From Cymbidium sinense (Eukaryota; Streptophyta; Magnoliopsida; Asparagales; Orchidaceae): a stretch of DNA of 64,000 nt. The stretch spans positions 50,846,703 to 50,910,702 of the forward strand of contig CM038214.1 of NCBI GenBank assembly GCA_021442155.1. The letters run 5' to 3'. The translations under genes were made by a program, and so were the position numbers. Below, piece by piece: positions 12,111 through 23,990 of the stretch; the first letter of the stretch is position 1; every line of letters starts with the position of its first letter. The notes below the pieces were generated by a model. The model did no database searches and was not told where the DNA came from. It saw only the letters and a program-made list of their open reading frames with translations.

Positions 12111-12579
12111 GAAACCACTTCTAAAATTCCCCCAGGCCTGAAACACTCCCCACCAGCCAGCAGCCTGACAGCCCTAGCCCTGGGCCTGAGCTGAGACCCA
12201 ACCACCTAAACTAGCCTGGGCCCTAGTGACCTGGGCCCTGCTGAACCTGGCCACTAAGCCTGGGCTGAGCACAGGCCTGGGCCTGAGCCTGGGCCAACCC
12301 TGACCCTGGGCTGACCTGGGCCCTGAGCTGGCCTGGGCCTGGGCCCTAAAACCCAAAAGGGGTGAGGCAGCAAAAACTAGGCCACTGGGCCTGGGCTTCA
12401 AGGCCCTGGGCCTACCCCTGGCCAAAACCCTACTGATCTCTACCACTAACCCTGACCCTGGGCTAAACAGGCCTAAACAAAACTAAACCCACTTTAAACT
12501 ACCCCAAACCTAAACTAAAAAACTAAATAAATATAAAAATAAACCTAAACCATAAAACCTAATAAACCTAATCCTAATA
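12111..12579. repeat. GC-rich variant tract (CCTGGGCC type)
   Basis: The strongest GC-rich patch: GGCCTGGGCC, CCCTGAGC and CCTGGCC units from about 12140 to 12470, then CCTAAA and an AATAAACCTAATCC leader. The minus-strand frame at 12174-12446 has Ala/Pro/Arg/Gln-rich low-complexity content from the repeat and is not called. Confidence 0.68.
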
Positions 12580-13037
12580 ATAGGAAGAACCTTAATGATA
12601 GGAACATCAACATCAACTAAGCTCAATCTAGATCTGGCGATGGAGGCGAAGGCAGAGGTGGTAATTTTTGTAGTGGTGGCGGGGGATCTGGAGCTGCTAG
12701 TGGATATGGAGGTGGTGGTAAGAGCAGTGGTGGTTATGGAGGTAGGAGGAGTGATGGAGGTTACAACCGTGCTGGTCACGAGGGATAGATCAGGGATATT
12801 ATGGCAGATCCCCCTGCTCGAGAGGTGGTGGTGTTTCTGATGGGAACTAGAGAAATTGATGATCGGCCGATCCGATATGTTGCTTATGGAACTGTTTCTT
12901 TATAGTAGAGATAGTTCTAGTTATCTATGGGTTTTATCTATATCTTCACTTGTGTCTTAGGAAACTTGGTGTGCTACTTTGTTGGTTAAATCAAAAAGAA
13001 GAAATATTGAATATGAATTTATTCTCTCTTAAAAAAT
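12580..13037 (+). pseudogene. GR-RBP 3' fragment, copy D
   Basis: RRM end reads RNLNDRNININ, then a stop where Q is expected, then AQSRSG. The Gly tail is well preserved (GYGGGGKSSGGYGGRRSDGGY) to a stop near 12786. The 3' UTR ends near 13030 and an A-run follows. Closer to the general consensus than to copies A-C. Confidence 0.82.
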
Positions 13038-14018
13038 AACCTTAAACCCTAAACCCTAAACTAGACACCTAAACTTAAACCTAAACCCTACATGATTTAT
13101 AAACCCTCACTAATCCTAAACCCCCTCCTAAACCTAAACCATAAACTAAATCTAAACCCTAAACCCACCCACCTGACCCTAAACCTCCTGCACCATAAAC
13201 CTCCCAAACCCAAAACCTAAAATCCTAGCTTTAAATTCTCTCTATGACTTAAACCATTCTTACAATAAACCCTAAATCCTAATCCTACTACCTACCCTAC
13301 CTGAGCCCTAGGCCCTGAGCCCTAAACCTAGGCCATGGGCCACAGGCCTGACCTGGGCCTGGGCTGGGCCTGAGCCATGAGCCCTAAGCCCAGGCCCAGG
13401 CCTGGCCAAGGCTAGGCTGGTGAGCCCAGGCCTAAAAGAGCCTAAACTAGGCACAAACTATGAAGGCTGAAACTGACCTAAAGAATAAAATAAACCTACC
13501 TAAAAGATGAAAAATAAAATGAGCTAAAGATAGCTGAAACCTAAACCTAAAATAAAAACTAAAGATAAAAGGCACGGATGATATAAAATAGATAAATAAA
13601 GATAAACTAGATAAAATAAAATGGACCTGTAAAAAATAAAAGGTAAAATAAACTAAAGATAAATAAAATGGACTAAAATAAATAAACCTAAACTGCTCAT
13701 TTTGTAATTTGGAAAACATTTTAAAAGTAATAAAAGAAAACCAAACCCTAAATCTAAATGCTAAACCACTCCTAGGCCCTACCCTACCTTAAACCCTAAA
13801 CCCTAGGCCCTAAAAACCCCAGGCCCTCCCACCCATCTGAAACTCTAAACCCTAAAAACATTAAAACCCTAAAAAACTAAACCCTACCACCCTAAAACCT
13901 AAACCCACCCTAAAGCTATCCTAAACCCCAAACCCTAAATCCTAGAAATCCTAAACCCTAAAGCCTAAAATAAACCCTAACAAATCTTAAGCCTAAACCA
14001 CAAAAAAAACCCTAATTA
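13038..14018. repeat. Telomere-like tract with GC-rich and A-rich patches
   Basis: CCCTAAA units, a GC-rich patch at about 13300-13440 (GGCCTGGGC/TGAGCC), an A-rich patch to about 13740 and cleaner CCCTAAA to 14018. The minus-strand F/S-rich frame at 13447-13719 is compositional. Confidence 0.75.
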
Positions 14019-14392
14019 CTAGAGGTGCTAGTGGATCAGGAGGTCGGTGGATATGGAGGTGGTGGTTATGAAAGTGAGAGAAGAGGTTACATTTGTTGTG
14101 GTGGTGGAAGGATAGATAAGAAATATGATGGTAGATCGGTCCAATCTCGATATGTAAGGGTGGTTCTGATGGAAATTAGAGAAATTGAAGAACGATCGGT
14201 CCAATCTGCTGCTTAGGGAACTGTGTCTTTATAGTAGAGATGGTTCTAATTATCTAGGGTTTTTGATTTGCTTTATATGTGGTCATTTTTTATCTGTCTT
14301 CATTTGTATCTTAGAAAACTTGGTCTGCTACTTGGTTGATGAAATCAACAAGAAGAAATGTTGACTCTGAATTTATTCTCTATTAAAAAAAC
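14019..14392 (+). pseudogene. GR-RBP 3' fragment, copy E (shorter)
   Basis: Lacks the RRM end and the first part of the Gly tail, opening at a GASGSGG-type segment. It continues through GGYGGGGY to a GN-(R/stop)-RN-like end near 14190 and a conserved 3' UTR, with an A-run at about 14384. It lies closest to the polarity switch at 14701. Confidence 0.8.
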
Positions 14393-14700
14393 CTTAAACC
14401 TTAAACCCTAAATCCCCAATTGAAACCTTAAACCTTAAAAACCCTAAAAACCCTAAAACTCTAAACTTGAAATCTTAATCCATAAAACCAAAACCCTAAA
14501 TCCTAAACTCCTAAACTAAACTCCAAACCCTAAACCCTAAATCCTAAACCTTACCTAAACTCAAAACAAACCCACCTAAACCATAAATCTAACCTCTAAA
14601 CCTAAACCCTAAAACCCTAAATCTTAACCCACCCTAAACCCCAAACCTAAACCTTACCACAACCACACCTACATAAACCATAAACCCTAAACCTAGGAAA
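14393..14700. repeat. Telomere-like repeat block, CCCTAAA polarity
   Basis: CCCTAAA with frequent one-base variants; the last CCCTAAACCTAGG is at about 14685-14697. Confidence 0.88.
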
Positions 14701-14845
14701 AAAAGGGGTCTAATTCAATTAGCTCATTATTATTAATTAATTAGATTAAGGGACTTAAATAATCACTCTTATGGTTTTCCAACACATGTAGACTAACCTT
14801 AATTTCATTAAACTCCTTTGGGTTATATTAAAGATCTGCCGTGAT
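14701..14845. other. Spacer at polarity switch (CCCTAAA to TTTAGGG)
   Basis: About 145 bp of AT-rich sequence without telomere units. To its left the plus strand reads CCCTAAA, to its right TTTAGGG. GR-RBP fragments on the right are on the minus strand, so the flip involves the whole repeat unit. No recognisable gene. Confidence 0.8.
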
Positions 14846-15130
14846 TTAATTAATTATGTTTAGGGTTTGGGGTTTAATATTTAAAACTTTGGGTTTAAGT
14901 TTAGGTATTTTTAACATTTTGGGTTTTGGGTTTTAGGTTTAATTTTGGGTTTGGGTTTTAGGTTTTAAGTTTAGGGTTTAGGGTTTGTAGGTTTAGGTTT
15001 AGTTAGGGGTTTTAGGTTTAGGTTTTATTTTAATTTTTCTATTTTTTATTTTTTTATTTCTAGGGTTTAGGGTATATGATTAAGGATTTAGGTTTAGTGT
15101 TTAGGTTTTATTTTAGGGTTTAGGGATTTT
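14846..15130. repeat. Telomere-like repeat block, TTTAGGG polarity
   Basis: TTTAGGG/TTTGGG/TTTAGG units, the first block after the switch, ending at the T-run (A-run of the minus-strand GR-RBP copy F). Confidence 0.88.
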
Positions 15131-15620
15131 AGTTTTTTTTAATAGAGAACAAATTCATATTCAACATTTCTTCTTTTTGATTTGATCAACAAAGTAACAC
15201 ACCAAGTTTTCTAAGACATTAGCGATGACATAAATAAAAAATTAGCACATACAGAGCAAATCAAAAACTTAAGATAACTAGAACCATCTCTACTATAAAG
15301 ACACTATTCCATAAGTAAAAAATTAGATCGATCGTTCTTCAGTTTCTCCAATTCCCATCAAAACCACCTCAGCCTCTCGAGTATCAAGATCAACCATCAT
15401 ATCCCCGATCTCACCCTTCACCACCATCATGCTTGTAACCTCCATCGCTCCTCACAACTCCATAACCACCACTGCTCTGATCACCACCTCCAAATCCACC
15501 AGCATCTCCAGATCTCCCACCAGCACTGTGATAACTGTCACCTCCGCCTTTGACTCCACCACCAAATCTAGACTGAGCCTAGTTCACAATGATGTTCCTG
15601 TCATCTAGTTTATGCCCATT
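15131..15620 (-). pseudogene. GR-RBP 3' fragment, copy F (inverted)
   Basis: On the minus strand it opens NGHKLDDRNIIVN, then a stop, then AQSRFGGG, and continues through a long Gly tail (GGFGGGDQSSGGYG) to an internal stop. The full 3' UTR and A-run (T-run at 15133-15140) are present. One of the most complete copies in length. Confidence 0.85.
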
Positions 15621-15732
15621 CTTAGGGTTTAGGTTTAGGTTTGGGTTTGGCTTTATTAGGTTTTATGGTTTAGGTTTATTTTTTATTTTATTTAGTTACT
15701 TTAGGTTTAGGTTTAGGGTTTAGGGTTTAGTG
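15621..15732. repeat. Telomere-like repeat block, TTTAGGG polarity
   Basis: Contains the leader in reverse (TTTATTTAGTTACTTTAGG near 15687), then TTTAGGG units that abut the poly(T) of the P0 retropseudogene. Confidence 0.88.
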
Positions 15733-16573
15733 TTTTTTTTAACTTAGATGATTCCATAATAAATAAGAAATTACCAAATCAAATAAGATATTATCCTTTA
15801 ATGACTAATAAAATGGGATTAAATAAAATGCAATTTAAAATTGACAAAAATAGTATTTCACAAAATGATTTAACTCCCAGAGACAATAAAAATTGATTTT
15901 ATAGAAGGCCAACAAAGCTTTATCAAATAAGCTAAAACCCATATCATCATTAGATTGCTCAGTAGAGTCTTCCTTCTTCTCTTTTACAAGAGTAGTAGGA
16001 GTAGTAGAAGCATTATGCGTAGCAGCCACATCAAATTTTCTAGGATCCTTCAAATACTCCTAAACCATCTCAACCCATGGGTATGTGTAATCAGTGGCAA
16101 TCGTGATGGTTAGAACCTTCTTATAGACATTGATGAACATATGGGATGCTGTAGCAAGCGTGGGATAAGAGAGAGACAGTGAAAGAGAAGTTATCATTAA
16201 AAGGGCTAGGAAAACTTCTCGATGAGATCATCTTTAGTGAGGTCAAGCACCTCAGGACTGAACACCGATCCATCATCATACACAGACTAGACGATAAGGC
16301 CATAAGAGAATCACCTAGTCCCTAGCTTAGCGAGGAGAGCAGCCTCTGAGGATCCCACCTTATCACCTTTTTTAACCATCTCAATCGGGGTGATAATTTC
16401 AACAAAAACTAGAAGAAAGAAGTATGTGAAGGATCCAAACTAGTGCTACCTAGAGGAACCATAATAATAATAAGTGCAACAAGACCAACATGGGAAGGAG
16501 CACCAACTTTGTATTTCGCAACCTCTTTGCTGACCTCTTTAAAATCACCTCTCATAAAAATAAGCTCAATCAT
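15733..16573 (-). pseudogene. RPP0: Processed pseudogene of ribosomal stalk protein P0, 5'-truncated
   Basis: P0 is the large-subunit protein that anchors the acidic P1/P2 stalk for elongation-factor binding. The minus strand preserves recognisable P0 blocks in order: [24 protein letters not shown] and [63 protein letters not shown]; and the family C-terminus [11 protein letters not shown]. Roughly two thirds of a ~320-residue P0 is present. Several in-frame stops, an internal deletion after the LDPS block, and a lost base at the natural stop (SLFD runs on into KALLAF) show it is dead. No introns are visible and the copy ends in a poly(A) (T-run 15733-15740) joined straight to telomere repeats, so it is a retrocopy. 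Nothing suggests expression. Confidence 0.9.
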
Positions 16574-17812
16574 GATTTAGGGTTTAGGTTTTAGGCTTTT
16601 AGGGTTTATGCTTTAGGGTTTAGGGTTTAGGTTTAGGAGGGTTTAGATTTAGATTTAGGGTTTAGGGTTTAGGGTTTAGGGTTTAGGGTTTAGGTTTGTA
16701 GGTTTAGCATTGTATGTCTACTATTTAGGGTTTAGGGTTTAAGATTTAGGGTTTAGGTTTTTTTTAAAAAACATTAAGTAAACTTATAGGTTTTTGTTTA
16801 TTTAGTTTATTTTTCATTTATTTTGTTTATTTTATTTTTTATTATTATTTAAGTTTATTTTTTATATTTCATTTATTTTATTTATTTTTAGTTTAGGGTT
16901 TTTATTTCACTTTATCTTTTAGGTTTAGATTTAGGTTTATTTATTTTTATTGAGTTTTATTTTTATTTTATCTTTTAGGTTTAGGTTATATTTTTTAGGT
17001 TTATGTTTAGGTTTATATTTTATTTTTTTTATGTTTAGGTTTTATTTTTATTTTAGATTTATTTTAAGGCTTTACTTTCTAGTTTAGGTTTAGGTTTATT
17101 AGTTTCTTTATCTTTATTTTAGGTTTAGGTTTAGGTTTTATTTATTTAAGTTTAACATATTTTAGTTTAGGTTTTATGTTTATTTTTTTATTTAAGCTTT
17201 TATTTTATTTATTTTCTGATTATTTTGTATTTTATTTAGGTTATTTCTAAGGTTTATTATATTTTTAGTTTAGTTTAGGTTTTTATTTATTTTATTTTAT
17301 TGTAGTTTTTATATTTATTTTATTTTCTTTTCTATTTAGGTTTAGGTTTAGGTTTTAGTTTAGGTTTTTAATTTATTTTATTTATTTTATTTTATTTAGT
17401 TTTTAAGTTTTTTATTTATTTTATTATTAGGTTTTATTTAGTTTAGGTTTAGGTTTTTAGGTTTTTAGGGTTTAGAGTTTGGGGTTTAGGGTTTAGGGTT
17501 TTAGAGTTTATGGTTTTAGAGTTTAGGGTTTATGGTTAAGGTTTAGGGTTTAGGGTTTAGGGTTTAAGCTTTAGGGTTTAGCATTTTTAGGGTTTAGGGT
17601 TTGAGGTTTAGGGTTTAGGGTTTGGGGTTTAAGGTTTAGGGTTTAGGGTTTGGGGTTTAGTGTTTTAGGGCTTAAGGTTTAGGGTTTAGGGTTTAAGGTT
17701 AGAGTTTTTTTTTCCTTTTTTATTATTTTTTTAGGGTTTAGGGTTTATGGTTTAGGTTTTAGGTTTAGGGTTCAAGTTTTATTTTAGGGTTTAGGGTTTT
17801 TACTTTTTTTTT
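16574..17812. repeat. Telomere-like tract, TTTAGGG polarity, with T-rich drift
   Basis: Clean TTTAGGG at about 16600-16750 and 17460-17700, separated by TTTATTTTA-type drift. An AAAAAACATTAAGTAAAC segment near 16766 is the reverse of the GTTTACTTAATTT box. Confidence 0.85.
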
Positions 17813-18116
17813 AATAAAGAATAAGTTCAGATTCAACATTTCTTCTTTTCAATTTTGTCAACTAAGTAACACCAGTTCTCTAAGACCTGGCGATTACATA
17901 GATCAAAAATGAGCATGCATAAGCAAATCAAAACCTAGAACAATATTTTTTTATTAAAGACACAGTTCCATAAGTAGTAGATTGGATTGGTCATTCTTCA
18001 GTTTCTCCATTTCCCATCAGAACCACCCTACCTCTCAAGCAGTGGCATCCACCATCATATCCGTGATCTCTCCCTCGGCCACCACTACGACAGTAACCTC
18101 CATCACAGTTCCATAG
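17813..18116 (-). pseudogene. GR-RBP 3' fragment, copy G (inverted, truncated)
   Basis: Retains the A-run, the 3' UTR and the last Gly/Arg-rich codons (minus strand: GRGRDHGYDGG-like with GNGE/RN end), then stops abruptly at about 18116 against T-rich telomere-derived sequence. The RRM end and most of the Gly tail are gone. Confidence 0.82.
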
Positions 18117-21100
18117 GTGTTTTAGTTTATTTTATTTTAAAGTTTTATTTAGTTTAGGTTTAGGTTTTTAGGTTTTTAGTGTTTAAGGTTTAGGGTTATG
18201 GGTTTAGGGTTTAGGGTATAGGGTTTGGGGTTTAGGGTTATAGGTTTGAGGGTTTAGGTTTTAGGGTTAGGGTTTAGGATTTAATTTTTAGGCTTTAGGG
18301 TTTAAAGTTTAGGATTTTTGATTTAGGGTTTATGATTTTAGGGTTTAGCATTTAGGATTTATGGTTGTAAGCTTAGGGTTTAGGGTTAGGTTTAGGGTAA
18401 TGGGTTAGTTATTTATTTTTTTATTTTTTATATTTTTATTTTTTTAGGATCTCAGGCATAGGGTTTAGGGTATAAGTTTTAAGGTTGGGTTTTAGTTTAG
18501 GCTTATTTTAAATTATAAACGTAGGTTTACATTTTTTTTTTTTTACTTTTAAGGTTTAGGGTTAGCTTAGGGTTTAGGTTTTTTAAAAAAATTAGATAGG
18601 TTTAGGGTTATTTTTTATTTTTATTTATTTTAGTTTATTTAATTTCTAATTTTTTCTTTTAAGTTTTTTTTTATTTTTATTTAGTTTAATTTATTTATTT
18701 TAGGTTTATTTATTTTAGTTTAGGTTTTTTATTTTAGTTTATTTTTTTTAGATTTAGGTTTAGGTTTAGGTTTATTTTTTAGTTGGGATTTATTTTTATT
18801 TTATTTTTTAGGTTTAGGTTTTATATTTTATATTTAAATTTAAGCTTAGGTTTATATTTTATTTTTTTATGTTAGATTTTAGGTTAATTTTTAAATTTTA
18901 TTATTTTAGTTTAGGGTTAGGTTTATTACAGTTTATTTTATTTTATTTAGTGGTTTAGGTTTAGATTTAGTTTATTTTAGGTTTAGCCGTAGGTATTATT
19001 TATTTTAGTTTAGTTAATTTTAGTTTAGATTTAGGTTTATTTTATTTTGTTTATTTTATTTTTATTTTAGGTTTAGGTTTTTTTTCTTTTGGGTTTAAGT
19101 TTTATTTTTATTTATTTTTAAGTTTTGTTAGGTTTAAATTTTATTTAGTTTTTATTTTAATTTTTTAGGTTTATTTGATTTTTATTTTATATTTAGTTTT
19201 TATTTTTTTAGGTTTTTTATTCTTCAATTTATTTTACTTTTTTTTACTTTAGTTTAAGTTATTAATTATTATTTTTAGTTTATTTGATTTTATTGTTAGG
19301 TGTAGGTTTAAGTTTTAGTTTAGGTTTTTATTTTATTTTATTTTGGTTTTGGTTTATTTATTTATTTTTTATATTTTTATTAATTTAGGTTTAGGTTTTT
19401 TGCATTTAGGGTTTACAGTTTACAGTTTTGGGTTTAGGGTTTTAGGGTTTAGGGCTTAGGGTTTTTAGTTTTTAGGGTTTAGGCTTATAAGTTTAGGGTT
19501 AGCTTAAGGTTTTGCGTTTAGTGTATAGGTTTTTGATTTGGAGTTCAAGTTTTAGTTTAGGTTTATGTTTAAATTAAGTAAACCTGTAGGTTTAAGTTTT
19601 TTTTAGTTTACTTTTAAGGTTTAGGATTTAGAGTTTAGGGTTTGTTTAGGGTTTGGATTTTTAAAAAAATTTAAGTAAACTAGTAGGTTTACGATTATTT
19701 AGTTTATTTTTTATTTATTTTAGTTTATCTAAATTTAGATTTGTATTTAAGTTTATTTTTATTTTTATTTAGTATAATTTATTTATTTTAGGTCTATTTA
19801 TTTTAATTTAGGCATTTTATTTTGGTTAATTTTTTTTAGGTTTAGGTTTGCATTTAGGTTTATTTTCTAGTTGAGATTTATTTTATTTTAATTTTTAGGT
19901 TTAAATTTTATTTTTTGGTCTATTTATTTTAATTTAGGCATTTTATTTTAGTTTATTTTTTTTAGGTTTAGGTTTGCATTTAGGTTTATTTTCTAGTTGA
20001 GATTTATTTTATTTTAATTTATAAATTTAAATTTTATTTTTTATGTTTAAGTTTAGGTTTAGGATTTTATTTTATTTTATGTTTTTATGTTAGGTTTTAT
20101 TTTAAGATTATTTTAGATTTTATTTTTAGTTTAGGATTAAGTTTATTTTGGTTTATTTTATTTTATTTAGTTTAGGTTTAGGTTTAGGTTTTATTTTAGG
20201 TTTAGGCTTTGGTTTTATTTATTTTAGTTTAGTTTATTTTAGTTTAGGTTTAGGTTTATTTTATTTTGTTTATTTTATTTTTATTTTAGGTTTAGTTTTT
20301 TTTCTTTAGGGTTTAGGTTTTATTTTTTATTTATTTTAGGTTTCTTAGGTTATGGTTTTTTTATTTAGTTTTTTTATTTTTTAAGTATATTTTATTTTAT
20401 TTTACATTTAGTTTTTCTTTAGGTTTTATTCTTAGGTTTATTTTGTTTTTTTAGTTTAGTTTAGGTTATTAATTATTTTATTTTAGTTTATTTGATTTTA
20501 TTTTTAGGTTTAGATTTAGGTTTTAGTTTTGGTTTATATTTTATTTTTATTCTATTTAGGTTTAAGTTTTATTTATTTTATATTTAGGCTTTATTTAGTT
20601 TAGGTTTAGGTTTTTAGGGTTTAGGGTTTAGGGTAATAGGGTTTATGATTTTAGGATTTAGGTCTTAGGGTTTTTAGTTTTTAGGGTTTACGGGTGTAGG
20701 TTTAGGGTTAGCTTAAGGTTTAGGGTTTAGGGTATAGATTTTTGATTTAAGGTTCAAGTTTTAGTTTAGGTTTATTTTTAAATTAATTAAACGTGTAGGT
20801 TTAAGTTTTTTTATTTTACTTATAAGGTTTAAGGTTTAGGGTTAGCTTAGGGTTTAGGGTGTCTTTTTAAAAATTTAGTAAACCGGTAGGTTTAGTGTTA
20901 TTTAATTTATTAATTTTATTTTTTATTTAATTTTAGTTTATTTTTTTTTTAAGTTTAGGTTTAGGTTTAGGTTTATTTTTTAGTTGAGATTTATTTTTAT
21001 TTTATTTTAGGTTTAGATTTTATCTTTTTAGGTTTATGTTTAGGTTTTATTTTATTTTTTTAATGTTTAGGTGTTTTTTTTTTGTTTACTTTTAGATTTT

Positions 21101-23950
21101 AATTTTTAGTTTAGGATTAGGTTTATTTTTAGTTTATTTTATTTTATTTAGTTTAGGTTTAGGTTTAGGTTTAGTTATTTTAGGTTTATTTAGGTTTAGT
21201 TTATTTTATTTTATTTATTTAATTTTTTATTTTAGGTTTAGGTTTTTTTTTTCTTTAGGGTTTAGGTTTTATTTTTTATTTATTTTAGGTTTTTTTAGGT
21301 TTATGTTTTTTATTTAGTTTTTTTTATTATTTTAGGTTTATTTTATTTTTATTTTACATTTAGTTTTTATTTTCTTTAGGTTTTTTATTCCAAGGTTTGT
21401 TTTATTTTTTTAGTTTAGTTTAGGTTATTAATTATATTATTCTAGTTTATTTCATTTTATTTTTAGGTTTAGGTTTAGGTTTTGGTTTAGGTTTTTATTT
21501 TATTTTATTTTTATATTTTATTTAGGTTTTGGTTTATTTATTTAATTTATTTTTAGGTTTTATTTATTTAGGTTTGGGTTTTTAGGGTTTAGAGTTTAGG
21601 GTTTAGGGTTAAGGGTTTAGGGTTTTAAGGTTTAGTTTTAGTTTAGGTCTGGGGTTTTAACTTTTAGGGTTTAGGGTTGTAGGTTTAGGATAGCAGGGTT
21701 TAGGGTCTTTTAGGGTTTAGGATTTAGGGTTTAGGGTTCAAGGTTTAGGGTTTAAGGTATAGGGTTTAGGGATTAGGATTAGTTATAGGGTTTAGGGTTT
21801 AAGGTTTAGGATTTAGGGTTTAGGGTTTAGTGTTTAGGGTTTAGGGTTTTTTTTTTAAATTAAGTAAATTGATAGGTTTAGTTTTATTTAGTTTATTTTT
21901 TATTTATTTTAGTTTATTTTATTTTTTTTATTTTGGTTTACCTTTTATTATTATTTAGTTTAGTTTATTTATTTTTTGTTTATTTGTTTTAGTACTTTTT
22001 TAGGTTAAGGTTTATGTTTATGTTTATTTTTTAGTTTAGTTTTATTTTTTATTTTATTTTAGGATTAGGCTTTATTTTTTATTTTAGGTTTAGGTTTAGG
22101 TTTATGTATTATTTAACTTTTTTTAGGTTTAGGTTTATATTTTTATTTTAAGTTTTATTTTTAAGTTTAGGTTTAGGTTTATTTTTAGTTTATTTTATTT
22201 TATTTAGTTTAGAATTTAGGTTTAGTTTATTTTAGGTTTAGGTTTAAGTTTTCTTTATTTTGGTTTAGGTTTATTTTATTTTGTTTATTTTAGCTTTATT
22301 TTTTTAGTTTAGGGTTTTGTTTTATTTTTTTTTTATTTTTAGGTTTATTTTTTAGGTTTAGGTTTAAGTTTTATTTATTTTATTTTATTTTAGGTTTATT
22401 TTATTTTTTTATTTCGTTTTGTTTTATTTAGGTTTTATTAGGTTTATTTTATTTTATTTAGTTTAGTTTAGGTTTTTCTTTATTTTATTTTAGTTTTGTT
22501 TATATTTTTTATTTTATTTTATTTTTAGGTTTAGGTTTATGTTTAGGTTTATGTTTACCTTTATGTTTTAGTTTAGGTTTTTATTAATTTTATTTTTTAA
22601 TTAACTTAGCTTTAGGTTTTTTTATTTATTTTTTATTTTTAGGTTTTATTTAGTTTAGGTTACGGTTTTTAGGTTTTGGGGTTTGGGGTTTACGATTTAG
22701 GGTTTGGAGTTTAGGGTTTAGGGTTTAAAGTTTGGGGTTTAGGCTATAGGGTTTAGGATTTGGTGTTTAGTGTTTATGATTTAGGGTTGTAGGTTTTTGT
22801 GTTTAGGGTTTAGGGTTCAAGGTTTAAGGTTTTGGGTTTATGATTTAGGGTTTAGGGTTGTAGGTTTAGGATTTAGGGTTTAGGGTTTATGGTTAGTTAC
22901 AGGGTTAGGTATTTTTTATATTTTAATTTTTATTATTTTTTAAATTAAGTAAACTCATTAGTTTAGGTTTTTTTAGTTTATTTTTTATTTATTTTATTTT
23001 ATTTTATTTTATATTTTGATTTAGGGTTATGTTTATTTATATTTAGTTTAGATTATTTATTTTAGGTTTATTTATTGTAGTTTAGGTTTTTTATTTTAGT
23101 TTATTTTTTATGTTTAGGTTTAGGATTCAGTTTTAGTTTATTTTTAAGTTTTGTTTTATTTTTATTTTATTTTTAAGGTTTCAGTTTTATTTTTTATTTT
23201 TATGCTTAGTTTAGGTTTTAATTTTATTTTTTTTAGGTTTAGGTTTTAGGTTTTTATTTTAGGTTTTATTTTTTAGTTTAGGTTTAGGTTTATTTTTAGT
23301 TTAATTTACTTTATTTATTTTAGATTTAGGTTTAGGTTTAGTTTATTTTAGGTTTAGGTATAAGTTTTTTTTATTTTAGTTTAGGTTTAGGTTTATTTTA
23401 TTTTTATTTTAGGTTTAGGTTTTTGATTTAGTTTATGGTTTAAGAATTAATTTTAGGTTTATTTTTCAAGTTTAGGTTTTACTTAGTTTTTTATTTTTAT
23501 TTTGGTTTTATTTATTTATTATTTTAGGCTTAGTTCTGATTTTATTTAAGTTTTTTTATTTTTTTAAATTTAGTTTAGGTTTTTATTTATTTTATTTTAG
23601 ATTAGTTTTTATTTTTTATTTTATTTTCTTTTTAGGTTTATATTTAAGTTTAGGATTTAGTTTATTTTATTTTATTTTATTTTATTATTTTATTTTTTTG
23701 TTTAAATTTTTTTATTTATTTTATTTTTAGGTTTTATTTAGTTTAGCTTTTGGTTTATAGCTTTTTAGGGTTTAGGGTTAATTTAGGGTTTAGGGTTTGG
23801 GGTTTGGGGTTTGGAGTTTAGGGTTTAGGGTTTAGGCTTTTTTTTTGGGTTTAGGGTTTAGGGTTTAGGGTTTAGGGTTTAAGGTTTATGTTTTTAGTTT
23901 AGGGTTCAAGTTTTAGTTTAGGATTTTATGTTTCTCAGTTTTTTCTTTTA

Positions 23951-23990
23951 AATAAGGAACAAATTCATATTAAACATTTCTTCTTTTATT
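23951..23990 (-). pseudogene. GR-RBP 3'-UTR remnant 1
   Basis: About 40 bp matching the extreme 3' end of the GR-RBP fragments (reverse of GAAGAAATGTTGAATCTGAATT), joined at the same point to TTTATTTAG as remnants 2 and 3. Confidence 0.65.

Noticed and set aside
12174..12446. Ala/Pro/Arg/Gln-rich minus-strand frame
   Set aside because: It is a translation of the GC-rich CCTGGGCC repeat patch, low complexity with no homologue recognised.
12510..12779. Thr/Ser/Ile-rich minus-strand frame, with similar ones at 34998-35240 and 39920-40189, and a His-rich frame at 31537-31725
   Set aside because: They are antisense shadows of the Gly-rich codons of the GR-RBP fragments.
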